Shown: positions 1 to 7,954 of the stretch, one piece after another
Position numbering within the stretch: position 1 is the stretch's first letter
How the letters are laid out: each line of letters starts with the position of its first letter
NCBI RefSeq assembly: GCF_018614055.1
Contig: NZ_JAGGPB010000068.1
Span: 35,878-99,877 of the forward strand
Length of the DNA stretch: 64,000 bases
Direction: 5' to 3'
Source of the DNA: Streptomyces sp. ISL-98
GTDB taxonomy: Bacteria; Actinomycetota; Actinomycetes; Streptomycetales; Streptomycetaceae
Made by a program: the position numbers and the translations under genes
Notes under the pieces: model-generated
What the model was told of the DNA's origin: nothing
The model's database searches: none
The model's input: the letters and a program-made list of their open reading frames with translations, nothing else

Positions 1-816
1 AGGCCGTACGGCTGCTTCCTCCAGGGAGGCCGTGTCCGCCACATGAGTGACGGGCGAAGCGGTCGCGGCCGCGGGCTCCGACGCGGCCCGGGAATCGGCC
101 TTCGCCTTCGCCTTGGCCTCCTCGGCCGCCGCCGCGCGCTCGACCTTCTCGGGCGTCACGAAGCGGTAGCCCACATTGCGTACGGTCCCGATCAGCGACT
201 CGTGCTCGGGGCCGAGCTTGGCCCGCAGCCGCCGTACGTGCACGTCGACCGTGCGCGTACCGCCGAAGTAGTCGTAGCCCCACACCTCCTGGAGGAGCTG
301 TGCGCGCGTGAAGACCCGGCCGGGGTGCTGCGCCAGGTACTTCAGCAGCTCGAATTCCTTGAAGGTCAGGTCCAGGACCCGCCCCTTGAGCTTCGCGCTG
401 TACGTCGCTTCGTCGACCGACAGGTCTCCGTTGCGGATTTCCATCGGGCTGTCGTCCGAGGTGATCTGCTGGCGGCCCGTCGCGAGCCGCAGCCGGGCCT
501 CGACCTCGGCCGGACCGGCGGTGTCGAGCAGTACGTCGTCGATGCCCCAGTCGGCGGTGACGGCCGCGAGACCGCCCTCCGTCACGACGAGGATCAGCGG
601 GCAGCCGGGTCCGGTGGACCTCAGCAGCTGGCACAGCGACCTGACCTGCGGGAGGTCGCGGCGGCCGTCGATCAGGATCACGTCGGCACCAGGGGTGTCG
701 ACGAGGGCCGGGCCCTCGGCGGGAGCCACCCGCACACTGTGCAGAAGCAGGCCGAGGGCGGGAAGCACCTCCGTCGACGGCTGGAGGGCATTGGTCAGGA
801 GCAGTAGAGAACTCAT
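1..816 (-). CDS. glnR: GlnR, OmpR/PhoB-family nitrogen regulator (C-terminus outside window)
   Basis: Global transcriptional regulator of nitrogen assimilation. The frame opens at ATG 816 and is still open at base 1, giving 272 codons; the known protein is about 267 aa, so the stop should lie just outside. An atypical receiver domain occupies residues 1-115, with an Asp at position 50 in VILIDGRRD. A winged-helix DNA-binding domain follows (about 135-225) with LTFKEFELLKYL and TVDVHVRRLRAKLGP. The tail is Ala/Lys-rich and low complexity. The start beginning MSSLLLLTNALQPSTEVLP matches what I recall of Streptomyces GlnR. GlnR is known as an orphan regulator that keeps the receiver Asp but is not conventionally phosphorylated, and no histidine kinase is adjacent here. 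Confidence 0.93.
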   Translation of the reverse strand, partial: MSSLLLLTNALQPSTEVLPALGLLLHSVRVAPAEGPALVDTPGADVILIDGRRDLPQVRSLCQLLRSTGPGCPLILVVTEGGLAAVTADWGIDDVLLDTAGPAEVEARLRLATGRQQITSDDSPMEIRNGDLSVDEATYSAKLKGRVLDLTFKEFELLKYLAQHPGRVFTRAQLLQEVWGYDYFGGTRTVDVHVRRLRAKLGPEHESLIGTVRNVGYRFVTPEKVERAAAAEEAKAKAKADSRAASEPAAATASPVTHVADTASLEEAAVRP

Positions 817-972
817 CGTCGGCCACCTGCCCGGGTCGTCCGGTCATGCACGTTTCGCTCGCCCATTACGTCGGTTCCTCCTCGGTCCCTGCGAGGACGT
901 ATGCGGCACTGCTTCGTACGATGCGGCTTCGCGCCCTGGAGCCGCCCGCGTCATCTGTCCGTAACAACGGTC

Positions 973-1014
973 AGAAAACACAAAAGGACCCGGGGGCAAC
1001 ATTGCCCAGGTCCT
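973..1014 (-). terminator. Intrinsic terminator or attenuator in the glnR leader region
   Basis: Inverted repeat 985-1014 with outer arms AGGACC/GGTCCT and inner arms GGGCA/TGCCC. Read on the minus strand it is followed by a T-rich tract (984-973, TTTTGTGTTTTC). It therefore looks like a Rho-independent terminator facing glnR. No minus-strand gene lies upstream, so it either blocks read-through from antisense transcription or acts within a long glnR leader. Confidence 0.6.
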
Positions 1015-1035
1015 CTTGCCATCAGAATAGCTCAC

Positions 1036-1986
1036 ATGGGTTCCGAGGCAGAGGGGCAAAACCGCAGATCAATTGTTCCCTTGATCACGCGCAGGCCCCG
1101 GCGCACGACTCTGCGTACGGATGACGGCGTACGTATCGAGGCGCTGTACGAGCCGTGGGACGGCACGCCGGGCGGCCTGTCGGGGGGCGCCACGGGGGAG
1201 TTGGCCATCGTGGTCGCGCACGGCTTCACGGGGTCGGTCGACCGGCCCGCGGTGCGGCGCGCGGCGCGGGTATTCACGCAGTATGCGGCGGTAATCACAT
1301 TCTCGTTCCGCGGCCACGGCGGCTCCGGCGGCCGCTCCACGGTGGGCGACCGCGAGGTGCTGGACCTGGCGGCGGCGGTGCGTTGGGCGCGCTCGCTGGG
1401 ATACGCGAGGGTGGTGACGGTCGGCTTCTCGATGGGCGGCTCGGTGGCGCTCCGGCACGCGGCGCTGTACGGGAACGGGCCGGGTGTGCACGGGGGGCGC
1501 ACAGAAGCGCGTACGGCCATGGCTGTGTCGTCGAGCGCCCCCGCGCACACCGACGCGGTCGTGGCGTCGAGCGGCCCCGCCCACACCGACGCGGTCGTAG
1601 CTGTCAGCGCCCCCGCCCGCTGGTACTACCGCGGCACCGCCCCCATGCGGCGGCTGCACTGGGTCGTCACCCGGCCCGTGGGGCGCCTCGTCGGGCGCTT
1701 CGGGTTCCGTACGCGGATCCACCGCCGGGAGTGGGATCCGGTGCCGCTCTCGCCGGTCGAGGCGGTGGCGCGGATCGCGTCGGCCACGCCGCTGCTGATC
1801 GTGCACGGCGACCGCGACCCGTACTTCCCGCTGGACCATCCGCGCATGCTGGCCGCCGCTGCCGCCGGCACCTCCGGCCTGCACGAACTCTGGATCGAGC
1901 CCGGCATGGGGCACGCCGAGAACGCGGCCCACGAGACGCTCCTCACCCGCATCGCGGCCTGGCTCGCCGGGGTCACGGCGGCATAG
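1036..1986 (+). CDS. Alpha/beta hydrolase with an internal 12-residue tandem duplication
   Basis: Cytoplasmic serine hydrolase of unknown substrate, 316 aa from ATG 1036. The nucleophile elbow is GFSMGG, the acid is the Asp of HGDRDPYF, and the base is the His in GMGHAE, so the triad is complete. Before the segment APARWYYRG a 36-bp unit is tandemly repeated in frame (1531-1566 and 1567-1602), giving two copies of a SS(A/G)PAHTDAVVA block. This looks like an expanded surface loop. Upstream ATG and GTG codons exist, but the minus-strand terminator between them and 1036 makes the internal ATG more plausible. moaD follows 44 bp downstream. Confidence 0.85.
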   Translation: MGSEAEGQNRRSIVPLITRRPRRTTLRTDDGVRIEALYEPWDGTPGGLSGGATGELAIVVAHGFTGSVDRPAVRRAARVFTQYAAVITFSFRGHGGSGGRSTVGDREVLDLAAAVRWARSLGYARVVTVGFSMGGSVALRHAALYGNGPGVHGGRTEARTAMAVSSSAPAHTDAVVASSGPAHTDAVVAVSAPARWYYRGTAPMRRLHWVVTRPVGRLVGRFGFRTRIHRREWDPVPLSPVEAVARIASATPLLIVHGDRDPYFPLDHPRMLAAAAAGTSGLHELWIEPGMGHAENAAHETLLTRIAAWLAGVTAA

Positions 1987-2030
1987 CCCATCATGGAAGC
2001 CGAACGGACCCCGACGTAAGGAGCGCCGCC

Positions 2031-2285
2031 ATGGCAGTGGGCACCATCCGCTACTGGGCCGCGGCCAAGGCCGCCGCCGGGATCGCAGAGGAGCCGTACG
2101 CGGCCGGGACGCTCGCCGAGGCGCTCGACGCCGTGCGCGAACGCCACCCCGGGGAGCTGACGCGCGTACTCCAGCGGTGTTCGTTCCTCATCGACGGTTC
2201 CCCCGTCGGGACCCGCGGTCATGAGACCGTACGGCTTGCCGAGGGCGGCACGGTCGAGGTGCTCCCGCCGTTCGCAGGAGGATGA
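2031..2285 (+). CDS. MoaD/ThiS-family sulfur-carrier protein
   Basis: Ubiquitin-fold sulfur carrier of 84 aa that ends in the diagnostic Gly-Gly (PPFAGG). The C-terminal glycine is adenylated and thiocarboxylated by an E1-like enzyme for molybdopterin or another sulfur transfer. The start ATG 2031 has a good Shine-Dalgarno (AAGGAG, 2018-2023). The mid-region RLAEGGTVEVLPPF is typical of the family. No moaE, moeB or other cofactor gene is adjacent, so whether it serves molybdopterin or another pathway cannot be told from context. Confidence 0.88.
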   Translation: MAVGTIRYWAAAKAAAGIAEEPYAAGTLAEALDAVRERHPGELTRVLQRCSFLIDGSPVGTRGHETVRLAEGGTVEVLPPFAGG

Positions 2286-2295
2286 CCCCCAGATC

Positions 2296-3411
2296 ATGAG
2301 CAACCAGCAGCCTTACCCGCACGAGGGGAACGACGGGTACCCGGAGCAGCAGCCGTACGCCCAGGAGCCCCACACGCAGACCTGGGACGCCCAGACCTGG
2401 GACACGCAGCACCAGCCGGTCCAGCAGCCGTACGGTCAGCAGCAGCCGTACCAGGCGCAGCCCCAGGCCGCCGACACCGCGTACTTCCCGCCCCAGAGCG
2501 GCGCCTACCCGCTGCCGCCCGAGGCGCCCTCGCCGACCACGTACGCCCAGGACCCGGCGCCGTACGAGCCCGTCCGCGCACCGGAACCGGCCGCCGCCTC
2601 CCCCGCCTCCTCCTCCGCGGCGTACAGCTCCCCGACCACCGCGGGCAACGCCCGGATCACCGACGCCCAGCGCGCCCGCGCCGAAGGACGGTCGCCGATC
2701 ATCGCGCCCGGGATGCAGCCCGCCGCGCTGACCGCCGCTCTTGCGCTGCTGATGGCCGTGGCCGCGGCCGTCGGCCAGTACGCCCTCGTCGTGCCGCTGG
2801 TGCTGCTGCAGGCCGTCACCGCCGCGGGCTGGTTCCGGCTCAACGGGATGTGGCCCGCCAGGCAGGGCATCGCGCTCGCCTTCCTCGGCGGCGTCACCGC
2901 GGACATCGCGCTGCTGGCGGTCGGCGCCGAGCACGCGCCCGCCGCGATCCTGGGCACGCTCGGCGTCTGGGTGCTGCTCGCGCTCGTACTCCAGCTGCGC
3001 AATCGCGCACCCGCCGACGAGCGGATGTACGGCCTGACGGCCACCGTCACCTCGGCCGCACTCGCGGTCGTCGCGGCCGGGCACCTCGCGGCGGCCCACG
3101 AGGCCGTGACGGTCGGTGGCGTGGCCGTCGCCGTGGCCGTACTGGCCCGCGCGCTGCCGCTGCCCGGCATCGCGTCGGTCGTCGTCGCGCTGCTCGCCGC
3201 CACGGGCGCCGGTGTCGCGGCCGGCGGGATGACGGACGTGGGCACCGGGGGTGCGCTGCTCGGGCTCGGCGCCGGGGCGTGCGCGCTGATCGGGCTGCGG
3301 GTGGCGAGCTACGACTATCCGTCCCGGTTCGTCCATATGACGGCCGGTGTGGCGCTGCCGCTCACCGCCGCGGCCCCTGCCGTGTATCTGATCGGCCGGG
3401 CCGTCGCCTGA
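2296..3411 (+). CDS. Membrane protein with a Pro/Gln/Tyr-rich cytoplasmic N-terminus
   Basis: 371 aa. Residues 1-120 are low complexity, with repeated QQPY/QPYG and TWD motifs, as in many Streptomyces membrane proteins of unknown role. From about residue 140 there are roughly seven hydrophobic segments (beginning ALTAALALLMAVAAAVG). A motif RAEGRSPIIAPG sits just before the membrane part. It lies 10 bp after moaD and is probably co-transcribed with it. The family has no function that I recognise. Confidence 0.82.
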   Translation: MSNQQPYPHEGNDGYPEQQPYAQEPHTQTWDAQTWDTQHQPVQQPYGQQQPYQAQPQAADTAYFPPQSGAYPLPPEAPSPTTYAQDPAPYEPVRAPEPAAASPASSSAAYSSPTTAGNARITDAQRARAEGRSPIIAPGMQPAALTAALALLMAVAAAVGQYALVVPLVLLQAVTAAGWFRLNGMWPARQGIALAFLGGVTADIALLAVGAEHAPAAILGTLGVWVLLALVLQLRNRAPADERMYGLTATVTSAALAVVAAGHLAAAHEAVTVGGVAVAVAVLARALPLPGIASVVVALLAATGAGVAAGGMTDVGTGGALLGLGAGACALIGLRVASYDYPSRFVHMTAGVALPLTAAAPAVYLIGRAVA

Positions 3412-3509
3412 GCCCGAGTGGTACCTACCAGTAGGCTCGCAAAGGTCAAGGGGGCGTGAACGGGCCGTCGTACGGCGGCCCGGCGAGACAGGTGGGGGAA
3501 CCGCAAGCA

Positions 3510-4208
3510 ATGCGTGCACTGCGAATACTGCTGGTCGTCGGCGTGATCCTCGGCGGCATCTTCGTCGCCCTGGACCGCTGGGCGGTCAGCATGGCCGAGT
3601 CCGAGGTGGCGGAGCGGGTCCAGGCCCAGCAGGGGCTGGCCGGTGGCACCGAGGTGTCGATCAAGGGCTTTCCCTTCCTGACCCAGGTCATGTCCAAGCG
3701 GCTCGACCAGGTCGACGTCACCCTCGAAGGCATCGAGGCGAACGCGGCCGGCCGCAAGGTGCGGGTGAGTGAGATGACCGCCCAGCTCCACGACGTAAAG
3801 CTCCAGGGCAGCCTCACCGGCTTCTCCAGCGCGAAGGCGGCGCGCGCCACGGGCACGGCGAATGTCTCGTACGAGGACCTCTCCGAGGCATCCGAGAGCG
3901 ACGTGACCCTCTCGTACGGCGGCAACGGCAAGGTGAAGGTCACCGGCACCGTCGCCATCCTCGGCCGCAATGTCACGCGCAGCGTGCTCTCCACCGTGAG
4001 CCTGGTCGACGGCAATACGATCCGGGTGCGGGCCGACGCGGTTCCGGGTGAGGGCATCCCCGGGCTGGAGGGAATGGTCCGCCAGAAGACCGACTTCGAC
4101 CGTCAGATCGGCGGTCTGCCCGACGGGCTGGAGCTCGAAAAGGTCCAGGCGGCCCAAGGTGGCGTAGAGATTTCCGTCACGGGTACGGATGTGAACCTGG
4201 CCGGATGA
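3510..4208 (+). CDS. DUF2993 (LmeA-like) exported or membrane-anchored protein
   Basis: 232 aa from ATG 3510 (GTGGGGGAA just upstream could be a ribosome site). An N-terminal hydrophobic segment (residues 5-22, ILLVVGVILGGIFVAL) is followed by the conserved DUF2993 core with EVSIKGFPFLTQV near residue 50. Mycobacterial LmeA is a periplasmic phospholipid-binding protein involved in lipomannan elongation; a similar lipid-binding role is inferred, not shown. A more upstream ATG at 3456 would give an unlikely polar extension. Confidence 0.82.
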   Translation: MRALRILLVVGVILGGIFVALDRWAVSMAESEVAERVQAQQGLAGGTEVSIKGFPFLTQVMSKRLDQVDVTLEGIEANAAGRKVRVSEMTAQLHDVKLQGSLTGFSSAKAARATGTANVSYEDLSEASESDVTLSYGGNGKVKVTGTVAILGRNVTRSVLSTVSLVDGNTIRVRADAVPGEGIPGLEGMVRQKTDFDRQIGGLPDGLELEKVQAAQGGVEISVTGTDVNLAG

Positions 4209-4400
4209 GCCGGCCGGAAGACCATATGGCCGGATAGTGAGACGCAGGCGTCCGCCCCTCAGATGACGGGCGGACGCGGCGCGTTCGGGGGCATGGCCGG
4301 CGGCCCGCACCCCACCTCACATCCCGGAATGTGGACGATCGCGTCTCAACATCCGACACACCGGTGACACGTCGGACGTGACGTCCCTACGATCGGACCC

Positions 4401-4484
4401 ATGCAGAAGCGACAGGCGGACCTCACGAAGCGGCGGGCAGTAGACCTGTGCCGCGTCGCCGCCATGCTCTGTCGCACTGTCTGA
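4401..4484 (+). CDS. 27-aa Cys-containing leader peptide (actinobacterial sulfur-gene attenuator)
   Basis: Short frame from ATG 4401 to TGA 4484. It starts MQKRQADLTKRR and ends with a Cys in LCRV and another in MLCRTV. This matches a class of actinobacterial leader peptides whose Cys codons sense charged tRNA-Cys upstream of sulfur genes. A hairpin begins 3 nt after its stop and the next gene is a sulfurtransferase, which fits attenuation. The peptide itself probably has no other job. Confidence 0.82.
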   Translation: MQKRQADLTKRRAVDLCRVAAMLCRTV

Positions 4485-4486
4485 GT

Positions 4487-4521
4487 GGGTTTGTCCGGAG
4501 AAGCGGAAGCCTCCGAAACCC
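4487..4521 (+). promoter_or_regulatory. Attenuator-like hairpin after the leader peptide
   Basis: Outer arms GGGTTT (4487-4492) and AAACCC, with inner arms CGGAG/CTCCG. It starts immediately after the leader-peptide stop codon, so ribosome position on the leader could decide whether it forms. There is no U-tract, so it might act by occlusion rather than by classical termination. Confidence 0.5.
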
Positions 4522-4660
4522 CGCGTTCCCCGGCCCTCCCGACCTACGAAGGTCGCCTCAGGGCCACCCCGGTACGGCCGTACGCCCCTCGCTCGGCGTA
4601 CCCGCACACCCGCACCCCCCTCGCGCATAACCGCCGCACACTGCCCCGGAGGAGAACAGC

Positions 4661-5500
4661 ATGAGCCGCAGCGACGTACTGGTAGACGCAGACTGGGTCG
4701 AGGCCCACATCGAGGACCCGAAGGTCGCCATCGTCGAGGTCGACGAAGACACCTCCGCGTACGAGAAGAACCACATCCGCAACGCGATCCGCATCGACTG
4801 GACCAAGGACCTCCAGGACCCGGTCCGTCGCGACTTCATCGACCAGGCCGGCTTCGAGAAGCTCCTGTCCGGGAAGGGCATCGCGAACGACACGACGGTC
4901 GTCCTCTACGGCGGCAACAACAACTGGTTCGCCTCGTACGCCTTCTGGTACTTCAAGCTCTACGGTCACCAGGACGTCCGCCTGCTCGACGGCGGCCGCA
5001 AGAAGTGGGAGCTCGACTCCCGCGACCTGGTCGCCGAGGTCCCTCAGCGCCCGGCCACGGACTACAAGGCCAAGCCGCAGGACACCTCGATCCGCGCCTT
5101 CCGCGACGACGTCGTCAACGCGATCGGCAACACGAACCTCGTCGACGTGCGCTCCCCCGACGAGTTCAGCGGCAAGCTGCTCGCCCCGGCGCACCTCCCG
5201 CAGGAGCAGTCGCAGCGCCCGGGCCACGTCCCGTCCGCCCGCAACATCCCGTGGTCGAAGAACGCCAACGACGACGGCACCTTCAAGTCGGACGAGGAGC
5301 TCAAGGCCCTCTACGAGGACGAGCAGGTCGACCTCTCGAAGGACACCATCGCGTACTGCCGCATCGGCGAGCGCTCGGCCCTGACCTGGTTCGTGCTGCA
5401 CCAGCTGCTCGGCCAGGAGAACGTCCGGAACTACGACGGTTCCTGGACCGAGTACGGCTCGCTCGTCGGTGTTCCGATCGAGCTCGGCGCCAACAAGTAA
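4661..5500 (+). CDS. cysA2: Thiosulfate sulfurtransferase, CysA2/CysA3 type
   Basis: 279-aa tandem rhodanese that transfers sulfane sulfur from thiosulfate (or a related donor) to an acceptor. Two rhodanese domains (about 1-135 and 145-279); the active-site Cys is residue 233 in AYCRIGERSA. The start (SDVLVDADWVEAH) and the motif LYGGNNNWFASYAFWYFKLY correspond closely to mycobacterial CysA2/CysA3. ATG 4661 has a GGAGG ribosome site. It is followed 31 bp later by sseC, the same pairing as in mycobacteria. Expression is probably controlled by the upstream Cys leader. Confidence 0.93.
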   Translation: MSRSDVLVDADWVEAHIEDPKVAIVEVDEDTSAYEKNHIRNAIRIDWTKDLQDPVRRDFIDQAGFEKLLSGKGIANDTTVVLYGGNNNWFASYAFWYFKLYGHQDVRLLDGGRKKWELDSRDLVAEVPQRPATDYKAKPQDTSIRAFRDDVVNAIGNTNLVDVRSPDEFSGKLLAPAHLPQEQSQRPGHVPSARNIPWSKNANDDGTFKSDEELKALYEDEQVDLSKDTIAYCRIGERSALTWFVLHQLLGQENVRNYDGSWTEYGSLVGVPIELGANK

Positions 5501-5531
5501 TCCCCCGACCTTCGAGAATCTGGAGAACAAC

Positions 5532-5819
5532 ATGTGTGGAGCGAAGGCCGGCGGCCCCGACGCCTCGACGATCAAGCCCGGTGAGACCACCATCCAGGGC
5601 AGCGTGACCCGCAACGGCGAGCCCGTCACCGGTTACGTCCGACTGCTGGACTCGACCGGCGAGTTCACCGCCGAGGTCCCGACCTCGGCCACGGGCCAGT
5701 TCCGCTTCTACGCGGCCGAGGGCACGTGGACCCTGCGCGCACTCGTCCCCGGCGGCACGGCCGACCGTACAGTCGTGGCGCAGACGGGCGGCCTCGCAGA
5801 GGTGGCCATCGCAGTCTGA
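5532..5819 (+). CDS. sseC: SseC-like DUF1416 protein
   Basis: 95-aa small beta-rich protein, start ATG 5532. It begins MCGAKAGG and contains the DUF1416 core (GSVTRNGEPVTGYVRLLD). The family is consistently encoded next to CysA-type sulfurtransferases; the molecular role is unknown, but a link to sulfur transfer is inferred from the context. The conserved Cys at position 2 could be an acceptor of sulfane sulfur. Confidence 0.88.
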   Translation: MCGAKAGGPDASTIKPGETTIQGSVTRNGEPVTGYVRLLDSTGEFTAEVPTSATGQFRFYAAEGTWTLRALVPGGTADRTVVAQTGGLAEVAIAV

Positions 5820-5846
5820 TTCCTGCGAATCCTGCGCGAATACTGG

Positions 5847-5903
5847 CCGAAGGGCCGCACCCCAGGGGGTTGGACGCTACCTGGACCGGGTGCGGCCCTT
5901 CGG
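5847..5903 (+). terminator. 16-bp perfect stem terminator after sseC
   Basis: Arms at 5847-5862 and 5888-5903 are perfectly complementary (CCGAAGGGCCGCACCC and its complement) around a 25-nt loop. There is no U-tract, as is usual for GC-rich Streptomyces terminators. It separates the sulfur operon from the next gene. Confidence 0.72.
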
Positions 5904-5918
5904 TCGTACCGTGGAGGT

Positions 5919-6179
5919 ATGTACGCGCGGCGCCGTCGCAACTATTTCCTGCTGATGGGCGGATGCCTCTTCCTCTTCGTGTCCGCCTGGTCCGTCGTGC
6001 GCCTGTGGTCCGTGCCGGTGGCCGTCGGGATGTGCGTCGTCGCCATGGTCATACCGCCGATCGCGGCGATGATCGCCAACCGGCGGGGCCCGGAGGACCG
6101 CTGGTGGGACGATCCGTCCGGGGACCCGAAGTCCGACGAGTGGTGGGACGAGCTGGACGGCAAGAAGCACCACCCGTAA
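5919..6179 (+). CDS. DUF3099-type small membrane protein
   Basis: 86 aa. Two hydrophobic helices (about 9-28 and 32-50, RRNYFLLMGGCLFLFVSAW and VAVGMCVVAMVIPPIAAMI) are followed by a charged Trp-rich tail (RWWDDPSGDPKSDEWWDEL). This layout matches the DUF3099 family. The start is ATG 5919, with TACCGT 6 nt upstream that could be a -10 box, though GGAGG also sits immediately before the start. Function unknown. Confidence 0.75.
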   Translation: MYARRRRNYFLLMGGCLFLFVSAWSVVRLWSVPVAVGMCVVAMVIPPIAAMIANRRGPEDRWWDDPSGDPKSDEWWDELDGKKHHP

Positions 6180-6203
6180 GCCGTCGCTCAATACACCAGC
6201 CGC

Positions 6204-6566
6204 TCAGTACACCAGCGCCTGGACGCCTTCGCCCATGATCTCGCTGACGAAGACCTGCGCGCCCGCGATCCGTACGCCTTCGATCACGTCCTTCTCGGTG
6301 ATCTCGCGCCGCGCCGCGCATTGCGTGCACAGCGTGATCTGCCCGGTGGCCGTGATCGACTCGATCAGATCCGGCAGCGGCGCCGCATGCGGCAGTTCGA
6401 ACTCGGCGGCGCGGCCCGGCAGCGCGAACCACGAGGACTCGCCGGTCAGCCAGAGCGAAACCTCCACCCCACTGGCCACGGCCACCGCCGCCACCGTGAA
6501 GGCCTGCGAACACCGCTCCGGGGCATCGGCCCCGGCAGTCACCTTGATCACGAGCTTCTTCGCCAT
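6204..6566 (-). CDS. DsrE/DsrF-like family protein
   Basis: 120 aa from ATG 6566 (MAKKLVIKVTAG). The fold signature is a Rossmann-like sulfur-relay protein, with SWFALPGRAAEFELPHAAPLPDL in mid-protein and a Cys pair in LCTQCAARRE that could carry persulfide. Its position near the sulfurtransferase operon fits a sulfur-relay role, but it is on the opposite strand and its partner is unknown. The conserved LxxGVxVxLWLTGESSW type of motif is common in actinobacterial members. Confidence 0.78.
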   Translation of the reverse strand: MAKKLVIKVTAGADAPERCSQAFTVAAVAVASGVEVSLWLTGESSWFALPGRAAEFELPHAAPLPDLIESITATGQITLCTQCAARREITEKDVIEGVRIAGAQVFVSEIMGEGVQALVY

Positions 6567-6758
6567 GTCCGAACTGTAATCCGCCTGTACGACGAGTCGA
6601 CGCCGCACGGTGCCGTGCACGTCCGGCACGCGTACATCTCCTGCAGAACCAGCTGCTCGGCCGAGCCCCCGCACGCCCCTCGCAGAGAACGCCGGGCCCC
6701 CGCCCATTAAGCTGGGGCCCGGTCCCGTACCGCCCACCGCTCACGCAAGGAGCACCCC

Positions 6759-6857
6759 GTGACGATTTTCTTCGAAGCTCTGCTGGTTCTGGTCTGCGTC
6801 GGCGTTCTCGCCTTCACCGCCCTGGCAGTGAAGAAGCTCTACCAGGGTCAGCGCTAA
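6759..6857 (+). CDS. 32-aa single-span membrane peptide
   Basis: GTG 6759 preceded by AAGGAG (6747-6752) opens a 33-codon frame ending TAA 6857. Residues 3-22 form one hydrophobic helix (IFFEALLVLVCVGVLAFTAL), followed by a basic end (VKKLYQGQR). The strong ribosome site and membrane-helix composition argue that it is translated. No function is known to me. Confidence 0.65.
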   Translation: MTIFFEALLVLVCVGVLAFTALAVKKLYQGQR

Positions 6858-6892
6858 CCCACCCCTCCCCTCACAGATCGCCTGAGCAGCTC

Positions 6893-7465
6893 ATGATCGA
6901 GATCCCGTCCGACCTCCACCCGGACCTCGTCCCCCTCGTCTTCCTCCTCGGAAACTGGACGGGCGCGGGCGTCACCGACTTCCCCGGCGAGGAGAAGGCC
7001 AACTTCGGCCAGGAAGTCACCTTCAGCCACGACGGCCGTGACTTCCTGGAGTACGTCTCGCACTCCTGGATCCTCGACGCCGAGGGCAACAAGGTGAGGC
7101 CCCTGGAGACCGAATCCGGCTACTGGCGCATCGACAAGGACCGCAAGGTCGAGGTCGTCATGGTCCGCGACCAGGGCGTCGTGGAGATCTGGTACGGCGA
7201 GCTGGCCGACCAGAAGCCGCAGATCGACCTGGTGACGGACGCGGTCGCACGCACCGCCGCATCGGGTCCGTACAGCGGTGGCAAGCGGCTCTACGGGTAC
7301 GTCAAGAGCGACCTGATGTGGGTCGGCGAGAAGGCCACCCCGGACGTCGAGCTGCGCCCGTACATGTCGGCGCATCTGAAGAAGGTCGTCACGCCGGAAG
7401 AGGTCGAGCAGATGGCCAAGAGCCTCGGTGACCTCCCGGACGACGGCATCGCCTTCTTCAAGTAG
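6893..7465 (+). CDS. Nitrobindin-like FABP-fold heme protein (peroxynitrite isomerase type)
   Basis: 190 aa. The N-terminal motif LLGNWTGAG (GxWxGxG) and the C-terminal SAHLKKVV with a candidate proximal His are hallmarks of the THAP4/nitrobindin heme-binding beta-barrel, which handles NO and isomerises peroxynitrite. ATG 6893 lies 35 bp after the small membrane peptide. It directly precedes nur, but nur appears to have its own promoter. Confidence 0.85.
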   Translation: MIEIPSDLHPDLVPLVFLLGNWTGAGVTDFPGEEKANFGQEVTFSHDGRDFLEYVSHSWILDAEGNKVRPLETESGYWRIDKDRKVEVVMVRDQGVVEIWYGELADQKPQIDLVTDAVARTAASGPYSGGKRLYGYVKSDLMWVGEKATPDVELRPYMSAHLKKVVTPEEVEQMAKSLGDLPDDGIAFFK

Positions 7466-7483
7466 GCCTTCACCCCGTCCCCC

Positions 7484-7495
7484 TACACTGGGGGC
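7484..7495 (+). promoter_or_regulatory. Promoter -10 for leaderless nur
   Basis: TACACT at 7484-7489, then six bases and the GTG start. There is no Shine-Dalgarno, so the transcript probably begins at or next to the start codon. Confidence 0.45.
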
Positions 7496-7933
7496 GTGGT
7501 GAGCACCGACTGGAAGAGTGATCTGCGGCAGCGCGGTTACCGGCTGACACCGCAGCGCCAGCTTGTCCTCGAAGCCGTCGACGCGCTGGAGCACGCGACG
7601 CCCGACGACATCCTCACCGAGGTGCGCAAGACCGCGTCCGGCGTGAACATCTCCACCGTCTACCGGACGCTGGAGCTGCTCGAAGAGCTCGGACTGGTCA
7701 GCCACGCGCACCTCGGGCACGGGGCGCCGACGTACCACCTGGCCGACCGCCATCACCACATCCACCTGGTCTGCCGCGACTGTACGAACGTGATCGAGGC
7801 CGATACCGAGGTCGCCGCCGATTTCATCGGCAAGCTGCGCGAGACCTTCGGCTTCGAGACGGACATGAAGCACTTCGCGATCTTCGGCCGCTGCACGAAG
7901 TGCGCCGCGGCGGCGTCGGCCGCCGAGTCGTAG
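7496..7933 (+). CDS. nur: Nur, nickel-responsive Fur-family repressor
   Basis: 145 aa. Represses nickel uptake genes and controls the choice of superoxide dismutase. Winged helix in 1-82 (LTPQRQLVLEAV, NISTVYRTLELLEELGLV). All the metal ligands reported for Streptomyces Nur are present: His70, His72 and His126 for the nickel site and His33, His86, His88, His90 for the second site. Cys pairs C93/C96 and C133/C136 are also present. GTG 7496 or GTG 7499 could be the start. Confidence 0.93.
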   Translation: MVSTDWKSDLRQRGYRLTPQRQLVLEAVDALEHATPDDILTEVRKTASGVNISTVYRTLELLEELGLVSHAHLGHGAPTYHLADRHHHIHLVCRDCTNVIEADTEVAADFIGKLRETFGFETDMKHFAIFGRCTKCAAAASAAES

Positions 7934-7954
7934 GCAAGTCGTAGGCTGACCGGT

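Noticed and set aside
961..979. GlnR-box-like GTAAC...GAAAAC upstream of glnR
   Set aside because: Spacing between half-sites is 8 rather than the expected 6, so it does not meet the consensus.
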